DNA of 64,000 nt, taken from contig NZ_JANZYP010000045.1 in NCBI RefSeq assembly GCF_025506355.1, forward strand, positions 1 to 64,000, in the 5' to 3' direction. Below are positions 17,754 through 26,997 of this stretch, in pieces. A program made the position numbers and the translations under genes. This DNA comes from Sphaerisporangium corydalis. Its GTDB lineage: Bacteria > Actinomycetota > Actinomycetes > Streptosporangiales > Streptosporangiaceae. Numbering within the stretch: the first letter of the stretch is position 1; every line of letters begins with the position of its first letter. Under the pieces are notes generated by a model, which saw only the letters and a list, made by a program, of their open reading frames with translations, made no database searches and was not told the DNA's origin.

Positions 17754-19271
17754 GTGACCGAACGGTTGGACGGCCCGCAGACCCCGCGCGGCGGCGGCGA
17801 CGCCGCCCGCGGGGCCTCCCCCGGACCAGACGAGACCTCAGAGAAGACGGGTGAAACCTCACCCGTCGCCACCCACCCGGCTCTCGAAGACGTCGCCTCC
17901 GGCGAGGACGGCACGACGAGCAGCGCGCCCCCTGCGCTGGCCACCGGCGGGCCCGCCGCCGCCAAGGTCAGCTACGGCGGTTCCGGCAACCTCGGACCCT
18001 CGCCCAAGGTCGCCCTGTACTTCCTGCTCCCGGCCGCCGTCCTCCTCGGCGCCTGGGTGATCTACCCGATCGTCTACTCGCTCATCCGCAGCCTGTACGA
18101 CGGCGGTGGCGACACCTTCGTCGGCATCTCCAACTACACGGCGATCTTCAGCGACTCCGGCACCCTGACCACGATCAGGAACAACCTGATCTGGGTCGTG
18201 GTGGCCCCGAGCCTGGTGACCGTCCTCGGTCTCATCTTCGCGGTGCTGACCGAGCGGATCCGCTGGGCCACCGCCTTCAAGCTGATCGTGTTCATGCCCA
18301 TGGCGGTGTCGCTGCTGGCCTCGGGCGTCATCTTCCGGCTGGTCTACGAGCAGGACCCCGACAAGGGCGTGGCGAACGCCGTCATCACCTCGGTGCACGA
18401 CCTGTTCGCCTCCAGCAGCAGTTACCCGAACGCGCGGCCCCGTGAGAACGACGCCGCGCCCGACCTGGTCGACAAGGGCGCGGTCGTCACCCGCCAAGCC
18501 GTGCAGGTGGGGCAGCAGGTGCTCCTGCCGCTGGTCGGCATGAGGCCGGACGCGCTTCCCGACGGCGCCGTCGCCGCCAAGCAGGCGCCGCCCGCGTCGG
18601 GCGGGCTGTCCGGCACGGTGTGGCTGGACTTCGCCCCGGGCGGCGGCACGCCCAACCAGATCGACGGGACCGAGAAGGGCCTGCCCGACGTCACCGTCGA
18701 GGCGGTGGCGGGCACGGAGGTCAAGGCGACCACCACGACCGCGGCCGACGGGACCTTCAGCTTCCCCGGGCTGGCCGCCGGCCAGTACCAGGTGCGGCTG
18801 CCGCAGTCGAACTTCACCCAGCAGTTCGGCGGGGTCACCTGGCTCGGCCCCGCGCTCATCACCCCGGCCATCATCGGCGCGTTCATCTGGGTGTGGGCCG
18901 GGTTCGCCATGGTGCTGATCGCGGCCGGCCTGTCGGCCATCCCGCGTGACGCGCTCGAGGCGGCCCGCATCGACGGCGCGACGGAGTGGCAGGTGTTCCG
19001 CCGCATCACCATCCCGCTGCTGTCCCCGGTGCTGCTCGTCGTCCTGGTCACGATGATCATCAATACGTTGAAGGTCTTCGACCTGGTCTTCGTCATCGCA
19101 CCGGGATCGGTGCAGCCGAACGCCAACGTGATCGCGCTGGAGATGTGGCGCGTGTCGTTCGGCGGCGGCGGCAACCAGGGGCTGGGCAGCGCACTGGCGA
19201 TCTTCCTGCTCATCCTGGTGCTGCCCTTCATGATCATCAACATCCGGCGGTTCCGGAGGGATCAGGCATGA
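17754..19271 (+). CDS. Sugar ABC permease (MalF type) with inserted beta-sandwich domain
   Basis: 505 residues, long for this family (usually about 300). Residues 1-80 are a disordered Pro/Gly/Thr-rich cytoplasmic extension. Membrane segments begin near VALYFLLPAAVLLGAWVIYP. After the segment ending LVYEQDPDKGVANAVI an extra region of about 150 residues contains an SdrD/carboxypeptidase-regulatory-like beta sandwich (GLPDVTVEAVAGTEVKATTT, ADGTFSFPGLAAGQYQVRLP). The permease then resumes and carries the EAA loop AARIDGATEWQVFRRITIPL. E. coli MalF has an inserted periplasmic P2 domain in a comparable place. GTG start. ATGA overlap with the next permease. Confidence 0.85.
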   Translation: MTERLDGPQTPRGGGDAARGASPGPDETSEKTGETSPVATHPALEDVASGEDGTTSSAPPALATGGPAAAKVSYGGSGNLGPSPKVALYFLLPAAVLLGAWVIYPIVYSLIRSLYDGGGDTFVGISNYTAIFSDSGTLTTIRNNLIWVVVAPSLVTVLGLIFAVLTERIRWATAFKLIVFMPMAVSLLASGVIFRLVYEQDPDKGVANAVITSVHDLFASSSSYPNARPRENDAAPDLVDKGAVVTRQAVQVGQQVLLPLVGMRPDALPDGAVAAKQAPPASGGLSGTVWLDFAPGGGTPNQIDGTEKGLPDVTVEAVAGTEVKATTTTAADGTFSFPGLAAGQYQVRLPQSNFTQQFGGVTWLGPALITPAIIGAFIWVWAGFAMVLIAAGLSAIPRDALEAARIDGATEWQVFRRITIPLLSPVLLVVLVTMIINTLKVFDLVFVIAPGSVQPNANVIALEMWRVSFGGGGNQGLGSALAIFLLILVLPFMIINIRRFRRDQA

Positions 19272-20170
19272 CGACTCTCACCGCGTCCCAGCCGGGCACG
19301 GCGACCGGCGCGGGCGCACCGCGACGCGGGGTCATCTCGCGGGTCGTGGACAAGCTCGGCGGCGGGCTGGTCCAGATCGTGCTGATCGTGCTCGCCCTGT
19401 TCTGGCTGATGCCCACGCTCGGCCTGCTGGTGGTGTCGCTGCGCGGCGACACCGACAACAACTCCAGCGGCTGGTGGACGTTCTTCACCAAGCCGGCGCA
19501 GATCACGTTCGAGAACTACAGCAACCTGCTGGCGAGCGGGTTCACCTCGTCGTTCTGGAACACCGTGGCCATCACGGTGCCCGCGACCATCCTGGTCATC
19601 GGCATCGCGGCCATGGCGGGCTACGCCTTCGCCTGGATGGAGTTCCCCGGCAGGGACGGCCTGTTCCTGGTCGTCATCGCCCTGCTGGTGGTGCCGATCC
19701 AGATCGCCCTGATCCCGATCGCCAAGATGTACGGCGCCCTCGGGATCTTCGGGTCGATCCCGGGTGTGGTGCTGTTCCACGTGGCCTTCGGGCTCCCCTT
19801 CGCCATCTTCCTGCTGCGCAACTTCTTCGCCGGCATCCCCAAGGAGCTGCTGGAAGCGGCGCGCATGGACGGCGCGGCGGAGTGGAAGATCTTCGCGACG
19901 GTGGTGTTCCCGCTGGCCAAGCCCGCGGTCGCCTCGCTCGGCATCTTCCAGTTCCTGTGGGTGTGGAACGACCTGCTGGTCGCGCTGGTCTTCGCCGACA
20001 CCGGCTCCCAGCCGATGACCAAGGCACTCCAGTCCCAGATGCGGCAGTTCGGGACCAACGTGGACATTCTTGCCCCCGGTGCCTTCCTGTCGCTCATCAT
20101 CCCGCTGGTCCTGTTCTTCTCCTTCCAGCGCTACTTCGTCCAGGGCCTGCTCGCGGGCTCGGTCAAGTAG
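19268..20170 (+). CDS. Sugar ABC permease (MalG type)
   Basis: 300-residue second permease subunit. Six membrane segments are visible (starting LVQIVLIVLALFWLMPTLGL) and the EAA loop is clear in EAARMDGAAEWKIFATVVFP. The C-terminal motif PLVLFFSFQRYFVQGLLAGS is typical for MalG/UgpE/AglG proteins. ATG at 19268 overlaps the stop of the upstream permease by four bases, indicating translational coupling. Works with the permease and lipoproteins upstream; the ATPase must come from elsewhere. Confidence 0.92.
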   Translation: MTTLTASQPGTATGAGAPRRGVISRVVDKLGGGLVQIVLIVLALFWLMPTLGLLVVSLRGDTDNNSSGWWTFFTKPAQITFENYSNLLASGFTSSFWNTVAITVPATILVIGIAAMAGYAFAWMEFPGRDGLFLVVIALLVVPIQIALIPIAKMYGALGIFGSIPGVVLFHVAFGLPFAIFLLRNFFAGIPKELLEAARMDGAAEWKIFATVVFPLAKPAVASLGIFQFLWVWNDLLVALVFADTGSQPMTKALQSQMRQFGTNVDILAPGAFLSLIIPLVLFFSFQRYFVQGLLAGSVK

Positions 20171-20291
20171 ACGATCTTCTCGGGTGCCCGTCTCTCGGGG
20201 GCAGGCGGGCGCCCGGGATCTCGCGCCGGCCCTGGCGCGGGGCCGGCCACCAGCGGCCGCGGGAGGCTCGTGCCGGCCGCCCGCGGCCGTC

Positions 20292-20335
20292 CCGGTGGGC
20301 GGGGGAACCGGTGCCTGGTTCCCCCGCCCCACCGG
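20292..20335 (+). terminator. Strong hairpin after the sugar transporter operon
   Basis: CCGGTGGGCGGGGGAACC (20292-20309) pairs with 20317-20335 over 18 bp with one bulged C; loop GGTGCCT. No U-tract, as is common in high-GC actinomycetes. It separates the transporter operon from ung. Confidence 0.7.
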
Positions 20336-20394
20336 AGCGGCCCGGCTCACCGGTTCACGTCCGCCGCGCACGGCCGCGCCACTAAGATCCGCAC

Positions 20395-21072
20395 ATGACC
20401 GGTCGTCCGTTAAACGAAGTAGTCGAGCCTGGGTGGGCAACCGCCCTTGAGCCCGTCGCCGAGCGTGTCAGCGCGCTCGGCGAGTTCCTCAGGCAGGAGA
20501 TCGCCGAGGGCAGGCAGTACCTCCCCGCGGGCGCCAACGTCCTGCGGGCCTTCCAGCAGCCCCTGGACCAGGTGCGCGTGCTGATCGTCGGCCAGGACCC
20601 GTACCCCACGCCGGGGCACCCCGTCGGCCTGAGCTTCTCCGTGGCGCCCGACGTGCGTCCCCTGCCGGGCAGCCTGGTCAACATCTTCAAGGAGTACGCC
20701 ACCGACCTCGGCTACCCGCCGCCGTCCAACGGCGACCTCACCCCGTGGACCGAGCAGGGCGTGCTGCTGCTCAACAGGGTGCTGACCGTCGCCCCGGGCA
20801 AGCCCGCCTCCCACCGCGGCAAGGGCTGGGAGCAGGTCACCGAACAGGCCATCCACGCGCTCGTGGAGCGTGGCGGGCCGCTGGTCGCCATCCTGTGGGG
20901 GCGCGACGCCCGGTCGCTGCGGCCGATGCTCGGGAAGGTGCCGTGCATCGAGTCCGCGCACCCGAGCCCGCTGTCCGCGCGCAACGGCTTCTTCGGCACC
21001 CGCCCGTTCAGCCGCGCCAACGAACTGCTGGAGCAGCAGGGCGCCGGCCCCGTGGAGTGGAAGCTCCCCTGA
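20395..21072 (+). CDS. ung: Uracil-DNA glycosylase, family 1
   Basis: 225-residue enzyme that removes uracil from DNA in base excision repair. The water-activating motif [17 protein letters not shown] carries catalytic Asp68, the uracil-binding region LLLNRVLTV is present, and the DNA-intercalation loop [16 protein letters not shown] carries His189. Length matches family 1 UDG. ATG start at 20395. It stands alone between two strong hairpins and is convergent to pgm. Confidence 0.95.
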   Translation: MTGRPLNEVVEPGWATALEPVAERVSALGEFLRQEIAEGRQYLPAGANVLRAFQQPLDQVRVLIVGQDPYPTPGHPVGLSFSVAPDVRPLPGSLVNIFKEYATDLGYPPPSNGDLTPWTEQGVLLLNRVLTVAPGKPASHRGKGWEQVTEQAIHALVERGGPLVAILWGRDARSLRPMLGKVPCIESAHPSPLSARNGFFGTRPFSRANELLEQQGAGPVEWKLP

Positions 21073-21078
21073 CCCCGC

Positions 21079-21107
21079 CCGGCGCGCCCGTCACGCGGGC
21101 GCGCCGG
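21079..21107 (+). terminator. Hairpin after ung
   Basis: CCGGCGCGCCCG (21079-21090) and CGGGCGCGCCGG (21096-21107) form a perfect 12-bp stem with loop TCACG, six bases after the ung stop. Confidence 0.75.
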
Positions 21108-21156
21108 CCCTGACGCGCACATGCCCGTGGCCGTACCGCTCACCGCGTGATGACCA

Positions 21157-21194
21157 GGCCGGCCCTCTCATCAGGGCGGGCCGCCCGCTTTTTG
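21157..21194. terminator. Second hairpin between ung and pgm, with T-run
   Basis: GGCCGGCCCT (21157-21166) pairs with AGGGCGGGCC (21173-21182) with one mismatch; GCCCGC and a TTTTT run follow at 21189-21193 on the plus strand. It directly abuts the stop of the convergent pgm gene and may act for ung. Confidence 0.6.
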
Positions 21195-22850
21195 TCAGGA
21201 CGGGCCGCCGCCCTGCTTCAGCGCGGTGCCGACCAGGGCGCGGGCCTCCTCCTGGACCTCGGCCAGGTGGGCGGCGCCCTTGAAGGACTCGGCGTAGATC
21301 TTGTACACGTCCTCGGTGCCCGAGGGCCGCGCGGCGAACCAGGCGTTCTCGGTGGACACCTTGATCCCGCCGAGCGCGGCGCCGTTGCCCGGGGCCGTGG
21401 CCTGCACGGCGGTCACCCGCTCCCCCGCGAGCGTGCCGGCGGTGACATCGTCGGCCGACAGCCGCGCGAGCACCGCCTTCTCCTCCCGGGTCGCCGGGGC
21501 GTCCACCCGCGCGTACACGGGGTCGGCGAACCGCTCCACCAGCCCCGCGTAGTGCTCGCTCGGTGACCTGCCCGTCACCGCGATGATCTCCGACGCGAGC
21601 AGGGCCAGGATGATGCCGTCCTTGTCGGTGGTCCAGATCGAGCCGTCGCGCCGCAGGAACGACGCGCCGGCGCTCTCCTCGCCGCCGAACCCGAGCGACC
21701 CGTCGAGCAGCCCGCCGACGAACCACTTGAACCCGACCGGCACCTCGTAGAGCTCGCGGCCGAGGTCGGCCACCACCCGGTCGATCATGCTGCTGCTGAC
21801 CATGGTCTTGCCGACCCTGGCGCCCTCGGGCCACCCCGGCCGGTGCCCCCACAGGTAGGAGATGGCGACGGCCAGGTAGTGGTTGGGGTTCATCAGCCCG
21901 CCGTCGGGGGTGACGATCCCGTGCCGGTCGGCGTCCGCGTCGTTGCCGGTGGACACCTGGAAGGCGGACCGATTGGCGATCAGGGACGCCATCGCGTACG
22001 GCGACGAGCAGTCCATCCGGATCTTGCCGTCCCAGTCGAGGGTCATGAAACGCCAGGCCGGGTCCACCTCGGGGTTCACGACCGTGAGGTCCAGCCGGTG
22101 CCGCTCGGCGATCTCCCCCCAGTACGCGACGCTCGCGCCGCCCAGCGGGTCGGCGCCGATGCGCACCGAGGCGCCCCGCACCGCGTCGAGGTCGACCACC
22201 GACGGCAGGTCGTCCACGTAGGCGCCGAGGAAGTCGTACCGGCCGGTGGTCTCCGCGCGCAGCGCGCGCTCGTAGGGGATCCTGCGGACCTCCTTCAGGC
22301 CCGCGGCGATCAGGGCGTTGGCCCGGTCCTGGATCCAGGAGGTGGCGTCGGTGTCCGCGGGCCCGCCGTTCGGCGGGTTGTACTTGTACCCGCCGTCGCC
22401 CGGCGGGTTGTGCGACGGGGTGACCACGACCCCGTCCGCCAGGCCGGTGGCGCGCCCCCGGTTGTAGGTGAGGATGGCGTGCGAGACCGCCGGGGTCGGG
22501 GTGTACCCGTCGCGGTCGTCGACCAGCACCGTGACGCCGTTGGCGGCGAAGACCTCCAGCGCGCTGACCCGCGCGGGCTCCGACAGCGCGTGGGTGTCGA
22601 CGCCGAGGAACAGCGGGCCGTCGGTGCCCTGCCGCGCCCGGTACTCGCAGATGGCCTGGCTGGTGGCCAGGATGTGGTCCTCGTTGAACGCGGTGGCCAG
22701 CGACGAGCCGCGGTGGCCCGAGGTCCCGAACGCGACCCGCTGCCCGGCGAGGCCCGGGTCGGGGTGCAGGGCGTAGTACGCCGTCACGAGACGGGGCACG
22801 TCCACCAGGTCGGATGCCTGCGCCGGCTTCCCAGCGCGCTCGTGCACCAT
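21195..22850 (-). CDS. pgm: Phosphoglucomutase (alpha-D-glucose phosphate-specific)
   Basis: 551 residues; interconverts glucose 1-phosphate and glucose 6-phosphate, linking glycogen and trehalose metabolism to glycolysis. N-terminal [11 protein letters not shown], phosphoserine loop [20 protein letters not shown] with Ser146, metal loop [10 protein letters not shown], and the phosphate-binding [17 protein letters not shown] near the end all fit the E. coli Pgm type. ATG start at 22850 with AGGAG 5 nt upstream. It fits the surrounding carbohydrate genes (treS, treY, treZ, glgX) though it is not in an operon with them. Confidence 0.95.
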   Translation of the reverse strand: MVHERAGKPAQASDLVDVPRLVTAYYALHPDPGLAGQRVAFGTSGHRGSSLATAFNEDHILATSQAICEYRARQGTDGPLFLGVDTHALSEPARVSALEVFAANGVTVLVDDRDGYTPTPAVSHAILTYNRGRATGLADGVVVTPSHNPPGDGGYKYNPPNGGPADTDATSWIQDRANALIAAGLKEVRRIPYERALRAETTGRYDFLGAYVDDLPSVVDLDAVRGASVRIGADPLGGASVAYWGEIAERHRLDLTVVNPEVDPAWRFMTLDWDGKIRMDCSSPYAMASLIANRSAFQVSTGNDADADRHGIVTPDGGLMNPNHYLAVAISYLWGHRPGWPEGARVGKTMVSSSMIDRVVADLGRELYEVPVGFKWFVGGLLDGSLGFGGEESAGASFLRRDGSIWTTDKDGIILALLASEIIAVTGRSPSEHYAGLVERFADPVYARVDAPATREEKAVLARLSADDVTAGTLAGERVTAVQATAPGNGAALGGIKVSTENAWFAARPSGTEDVYKIYAESFKGAAHLAEVQEEARALVGTALKQGGGPS

Positions 22851-22955
22851 GAGAACTCCTCGTCCACGCTCGTTCAGGTCTAGTGGCCACTACCCGCGAG
22901 ACATCCGGTTCATACGGTTATCCGGTGTTGTGCGGACCGCCAGGGCCGATCGTAC

Positions 22956-23945
22956 TCAGGGCTCCGCGCGGGCGACCCGCGTGGCCGCCCGCCGGGCCTC
23001 GTCGATGGCGGCGGGGATGTCCAGGACCGGGAAGATGACGTGGCGGATCACCCGGGCGGGGTCGGCGACCAGGATCAGCCGCTTGAGCCGGAGCGACTGG
23101 CCCGCACGGAACGTGGGCAGCCGCAGCGCCGCCGCCAGGTGGAGGTCCATGTCCGACAGCAGCGGGAAGGTGACGCCCTCGGCCTCGGCGAAGGCGGCCT
23201 GCTCGTCGGGCCGCTGGGTGCTGACCCCGTGGATCGCGATCCCCTCGGCGGCCAGTTCGGGGGCGATGTCGCGGAACAGCCGGTTCTCCAGCGTGCAGCC
23301 GGCGGCGCCGGGCACCGAGCCCCAGCCGGGCGGCAGCGGGGCCGGGAGCCCGGTGGCGGGGTAGGCGAACAGGACGGTCGCCCGCGCGTCCCCCACCACA
23401 TCGGCCTGGACCACCACCCGCCCGCCGGACGCGGGGAGGGCCGTGCCGGGCGCGGACATCCCGCCGGCCACCGACACGGGAACCTTGCCGGGCGCGGACG
23501 CGGGGACCTTGGCGGGTACCGACGCGGGGAGCAGCAGGGGGGCGGGGATCTCGGTCCCCAAAAGCGCGTGGACGCGGGCGGCCTCGGCGCTGCCCGGCTC
23601 CGCGCTCCCGGTGAGCGACCCGTCCGCCAGCAGCCACCGGTCGCCCCAGTCCTGCATGGAGATCAGCACGGGCGCCAGCGCCCAGCCGGTCTCGGTCAGC
23701 ACGTACTCGTGCCGCGTGGGCCCCGTCTGGTACGGCAGCCGCCGCAGCACGTCGTGGTCGACCAGGTGCTTGAGCCGTTCGGTGAGGACCTTGCGCGAGA
23801 TGCCCAGCTCGGCGAGCAGGTCCTCGAAGCGGTGGTGCCCGCGCGTGACCTCCCGGACGACCAGCAGGCTCCACCAGTCACCGATGACGGCCGCCGCCTG
23901 CGCGATCGCGCACTGGAGGTCCCGCTCGCGTAGTTCCCGTGCCAT
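22956..23945 (-). CDS. HxlR-type regulator fused to a redoxin domain
   Basis: 329 residues. Residues 5-105 are an HxlR (DUF24) winged helix (DLQCAIAQAAAVIGDWWSLL, ISRKVLTERLKHLVDHDVL, EYVLTETGWALAPVL). Cys12 sits where the redox-sensing cysteine of YodB/HypR-type regulators lies. A Pro/Ala/Val-rich linker (about 132-175) leads to a redoxin/AhpC-TSA-like domain (about 178-320: GVSTQRPDEQAAFAEAEGVT, FPLLSDMDLHLAAALRLPTF) with Cys217 in GAAGCTLENRLF at the expected peroxidatic position. These are the only two cysteines. ATG at 23945 with a weak ribosome site. Divergent from an ABC transporter operon that it may control. Confidence 0.82.
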   Translation of the reverse strand: MARELRERDLQCAIAQAAAVIGDWWSLLVVREVTRGHHRFEDLLAELGISRKVLTERLKHLVDHDVLRRLPYQTGPTRHEYVLTETGWALAPVLISMQDWGDRWLLADGSLTGSAEPGSAEAARVHALLGTEIPAPLLLPASVPAKVPASAPGKVPVSVAGGMSAPGTALPASGGRVVVQADVVGDARATVLFAYPATGLPAPLPPGWGSVPGAAGCTLENRLFRDIAPELAAEGIAIHGVSTQRPDEQAAFAEAEGVTFPLLSDMDLHLAAALRLPTFRAGQSLRLKRLILVADPARVIRHVIFPVLDIPAAIDEARRAATRVARAEP

Positions 23946-23973
23946 GTGCCAACTTTACGCCCGCCTGGGTCTC

Positions 23974-23990
23974 TGATAGAAACTTGATAG
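23974..23990. promoter_or_regulatory. Candidate HxlR operator: TGATAG direct repeat
   Basis: TGATAG occurs at 23974-23979 and 23985-23990, 11 bp (one helical turn) apart, in the 63-bp gap between the divergent HxlR-redoxin gene and the ABC operon. It is an AT-rich patch likely to overlap both promoters. The assignment to HxlR is positional inference. Confidence 0.4.
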
Positions 23991-24008
23991 TTCCCAAAGG
24001 AGACTTAC

Positions 24009-24827
24009 GTGCTGAGCCCCCCATTGTCCCCGCACGTCATCCGGGCGACCTTCTGGCGCACCTGGACGGTCACCCGCCGCGCCTACCCCTGGTCGTATTT
24101 CGTCGGCACCCTGATGCTCGGCGTCTTCACCGTCGGCCTCGCCCATCTCGGCCTCGCGGCGATCGGCGGCGGCCGGGTCGCGGGCGACTTCGTCACCGCG
24201 ACCGGGTCGGCCGACTACCTCGGGTACGTCACCGTCGGCGCGGCGGCGTTCATGTTCGTCACCCACGGCGTCCTGTGGGCCGGCAAGGCCCTCATCCAGG
24301 AACAGCGGGAGGGCACCCTCGGCGCGCTGCTCGTGGCGCCCGCCGGCCGGCTGCCCTACCTGCTGGGCTTCGCCGCGTTCGCCTTCACCGCCATCGTGCT
24401 GGAGGTCTCGGTCCTGCTCGGCTGCGCGTACGCCCTCGGGGTGCGGCCGGCCGCCAGCGGGCCGGGTGACGCCGCGCTGGCGATCCTGGTCCTCGGGGTG
24501 GCGGTGTTCGGGATGTCCCTGGTGCTGAGCGCCGTGATGATCACGGCGGGCGAGGCGCACATCACCCAGAACAGCGTCTTCCTCGCCATCGCCCTGCTCT
24601 CGGGCTTCACCTTCCCCCGCCGGTACCTGCCCGGCGTCCTGCAGTGGCTCGGCGAGCTGGTGCCCACCACCGCCGCGATGGACGTCCTGCGCGGCGTCTT
24701 CACCACCGGCGCGGGCCCGGCGCCCGGCCGGACGGCCGTCGCGCTCGCCGTCGGCCTCCTCTACGTCGTCGTGGGGCTGCTGTGGCTGCCCCGCGCCGAG
24801 CGGCACGCGATGGAAAGGAGCTACTGA
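24009..24827 (+). CDS. ABC-2 type transporter permease
   Basis: 272-residue membrane protein with six hydrophobic segments of the ABC-2/DrrB type (VTVGAAAFMFVTHGVLWAGK, EQREGTLGALLVAPAGRLPY, FLAIALLSGFTFPRRYLPGV). GTG start at 24009 with AAAGGAG 6 nt upstream. Its stop overlaps the start of the ATPase gene by one base (TGATG). With the following ATPase and second permease it forms a three-gene exporter operon divergent from the HxlR-redoxin regulator. Substrate unknown. Confidence 0.88.
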   Translation: MLSPPLSPHVIRATFWRTWTVTRRAYPWSYFVGTLMLGVFTVGLAHLGLAAIGGGRVAGDFVTATGSADYLGYVTVGAAAFMFVTHGVLWAGKALIQEQREGTLGALLVAPAGRLPYLLGFAAFAFTAIVLEVSVLLGCAYALGVRPAASGPGDAALAILVLGVAVFGMSLVLSAVMITAGEAHITQNSVFLAIALLSGFTFPRRYLPGVLQWLGELVPTTAAMDVLRGVFTTGAGPAPGRTAVALAVGLLYVVVGLLWLPRAERHAMERSY

Positions 24828-25792
24828 TGATCGAGACCCAGGACCTGCGCAAGGAGTTCCGCGACGGCCGCACCACCAAGGTGGCGGTGGACGGCCTCAC
24901 CCTGGCGATCCCGCCGGGGCGGGTGACCGGGCTGCTCGGGCTGAACGGCGCGGGAAAGACCACCACCATCAAAATCCTCGCCACCCTGCTGCGCCCGACC
25001 TCCGGCACCGTCCGCGTGGACGAGCTGGACCCGCTGCGCGACCCGAAAGCGGTCCGGCACCGGATCAACCTCATCGCGGGCGGCGAGCGCATGGTCTACG
25101 CCCGGATGACCGGCCGGGAGAACCTGTGGTACTTCGGCCAGCTCTACGACGTCCCCCGCGCGGTGCTCGGCCCCCGCATCGACGAGCTGCTCGCCCTGGT
25201 GGGGCTGACCGGCGCGGCGGGCACGGTGGTGGAGCGCTACTCGCGCGGCATGGCCCAGCGGCTGTCCATCGCGCGCGGCCTGATCAACGACCCCGCCTAC
25301 CTCCTGCTGGACGAGCCGACCCTCGGCCTGGACGCGCCGATCGCCCGCGACCTGCGGCGGGTGGTCGCCCGGCTCGCCGCCGAGGGCAAGGGCGTGCTGC
25401 TCACCTCCCACTACCTGGCCGAGGTGGAGGAGCTGTGCGGGCACGTGTACGTGATCGGGGACGGCAGGCACCTCACCGAGGGCAGCCCCGCCGAGCTGAC
25501 CGCGCGGACGGGCGGCCACCGCACGGTCCGCGTCACCGTGCCCGGCGCCTCCCCCGAGGTCGAGGCGGCCGTGACCGCCTTCGCCGCGCGGGCCGGCACC
25601 GTCGCCGGCCTGGACCGGGCCGGCGACGGCGCGCTGGTCGTCTCGGTCAGTCATCCCGGCGAGATCGCGGGCCCGCTGACCATGGCCATCGTCGGCGCGG
25701 GCGGCACCCTGGCCGGGCTGGAGGTCACCGAGCCGTCGCTGGAGGACGCGATCCTCGCGCTGAACGACGCCGCCTGGCTGGTGACGGCATGA
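24827..25792 (+). CDS. ABC transporter ATP-binding protein (DrrA-like)
   Basis: 321-residue ATPase: Walker A GLNGAGKTTTIK, signature YSRGMAQRLSIARGL, Walker B YLLLDEPTLGLD, switch His in LLTSHYLAEVEEL. The C-terminal 90 residues form the regulatory extension common in DrrA/CcmA-type multidrug ATPases. ATG at 24827 overlaps the upstream stop, and its own stop overlaps the next start (ATGA), so the three genes are coupled. Pairs with both flanking permeases as a heteromeric exporter. Confidence 0.93.
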   Translation: MIETQDLRKEFRDGRTTKVAVDGLTLAIPPGRVTGLLGLNGAGKTTTIKILATLLRPTSGTVRVDELDPLRDPKAVRHRINLIAGGERMVYARMTGRENLWYFGQLYDVPRAVLGPRIDELLALVGLTGAAGTVVERYSRGMAQRLSIARGLINDPAYLLLDEPTLGLDAPIARDLRRVVARLAAEGKGVLLTSHYLAEVEELCGHVYVIGDGRHLTEGSPAELTARTGGHRTVRVTVPGASPEVEAAVTAFAARAGTVAGLDRAGDGALVVSVSHPGEIAGPLTMAIVGAGGTLAGLEVTEPSLEDAILALNDAAWLVTA

Positions 25793-26691
25793 CGGACCGC
25801 TGCCTGGCCTGCTCCCTCACCCCGGAGGCCGAACCGGTCGAGCACCGGCGCGCCCAGGCGGGAGGCGGCCTGCGGCACACGGCCAAGGTGTTCAGGGCCG
25901 AGGCGCTCAAGCAGCACCGGCGGGTGTTCGGCAGCAGGCTCGTCGTCTTCTCGATGCTGGTCTGGCCGCTCATGCAGCTCGCCGCCACGTACTACACCGT
26001 GCGCCCGCTGGCGGCGACCCCCGGGATCGCCGGCCGCTGGCCGCTCGCGGCCGACCCCGAGCGGCTGCTGGCCTTCCTCGCCACCGGCGCCCTCGGGTTC
26101 ACGTTCTTCTTCTCGCTGGTCCAGTCGGCCTGGCACTTCTCGTTCGAGCGGGTGACCGGCACGCTGGAGCTGCTGTTCCTGTCCCCCGCCGGCCGGCTGG
26201 CGATCGTCGTCGGCAACGGGTTCGGCGCGCTGGTGCAGAACGTCTGGCTGTTCGCCTGCTTCATGGTGGCCCTGTTCACCGCGCTCGACGTCGTCCACGT
26301 CGCCCACCCGGCGATGTACGCGGTGGTCTTCCTCGCCCTGCTGGTCCCCGCAGTCGCCTGGGGCGCGTTCCTCAACAGCCTGCTGATCTTCTCCAGGGAC
26401 TCGGCCTTCCTCTACACCCTGCTGGACGACCCGATGTGGTTCGCCGCCGGGGTGCGGCTGCCGCTGTTCGCCCTGCCCGTGTGGATCCGGGTCTTCGGGT
26501 CGGTGCTGCCGCTCACCGGCAGCCTGGCCGTGGTCCGTGGCGCGCTCCTGGACGGGCGGACGATCGGCGAGCTGGCGCCCACCCTGCTGGGGCTGGGCGC
26601 GCTCACGGTGCTGCTGACGCTCGGCGCCGTCGCCGCGCTGCGCCTGGGCGAGGCCAACGCCCAGCGCACCGGGCGGCTGCGGCTCTTCTGA
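25789..26691 (+). CDS. ABC-2 type transporter permease, second subunit
   Basis: 300 residues with a short cytoplasmic N-terminus, then six membrane segments (LVVFSMLVWPLMQLAATYYT, ATGALGFTFFFSLVQSAWHF, RVTGTLELLFLSPAGRLAIV, LVPAVAWGAFLNSLLIFSRD). The TGTLELLFLSP loop matches the corresponding QREGTLGALLVAP loop of the first permease, so the two are related halves. ATG at 25789 overlaps the ATPase stop by four bases. Convergent with the gene at 26701, with only nine bases between stops. Confidence 0.88.
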   Translation: MTDRCLACSLTPEAEPVEHRRAQAGGGLRHTAKVFRAEALKQHRRVFGSRLVVFSMLVWPLMQLAATYYTVRPLAATPGIAGRWPLAADPERLLAFLATGALGFTFFFSLVQSAWHFSFERVTGTLELLFLSPAGRLAIVVGNGFGALVQNVWLFACFMVALFTALDVVHVAHPAMYAVVFLALLVPAVAWGAFLNSLLIFSRDSAFLYTLLDDPMWFAAGVRLPLFALPVWIRVFGSVLPLTGSLAVVRGALLDGRTIGELAPTLLGLGALTVLLTLGAVAALRLGEANAQRTGRLRLF

Positions 26692-26700
26692 CCCGTGCGG

Positions 26701-26997
26701 CTACCCGCCGCCGAGCCGGCGTTCGAGGGAGGCGACCTTGGAGGTCATGGCGTCGTCCACCCCGGGCCGCAGGTCGGCCTTGAGCACGAGCCCGACGCGG
26801 GGCGCGACCTCGGCGACGGCCTCGACGGCCCGCTTCACGACGTCCATCACCTCGTCCCACTCGCCCTCGACGGTGGTGAACATGGCGTCGGTGCTGTTGG
26901 GCAGGCCGCTGTCGCGGACCACGCGGACGGCCCTGGCCACGGGCGCGGAGACGTCCTCGCCCACGCCGAGCGGGGTGATGGAGAATGCGACGATCAT
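26701..26997 (-). CDS. MTH1187/YkoF-like thiamine-binding family protein
   Basis: 98-residue protein of the MTH1187 (DUF77) family: [40 protein letters not shown], and a C-terminal helix. Family members are small ferredoxin-like-fold proteins, some of which bind thiamine or related compounds; the cellular role is uncertain. ATG at 26997 overlaps the stop of the photolyase gene (ATGA), so both are translated from one transcript. Why it is coupled to a photolyase is not known. Confidence 0.85.
   Translation of the reverse strand: MIVAFSITPLGVGEDVSAPVARAVRVVRDSGLPNSTDAMFTTVEGEWDEVMDVVKRAVEAVAEVAPRVGLVLKADLRPGVDDAMTSKVASLERRLGGG

Noticed and set aside
24009-26691. Assigning daunorubicin resistance to the ABC operon
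   Set aside because: Similarity to DrrA/DrrB is generic for this transporter class and no antibiotic genes are nearby.
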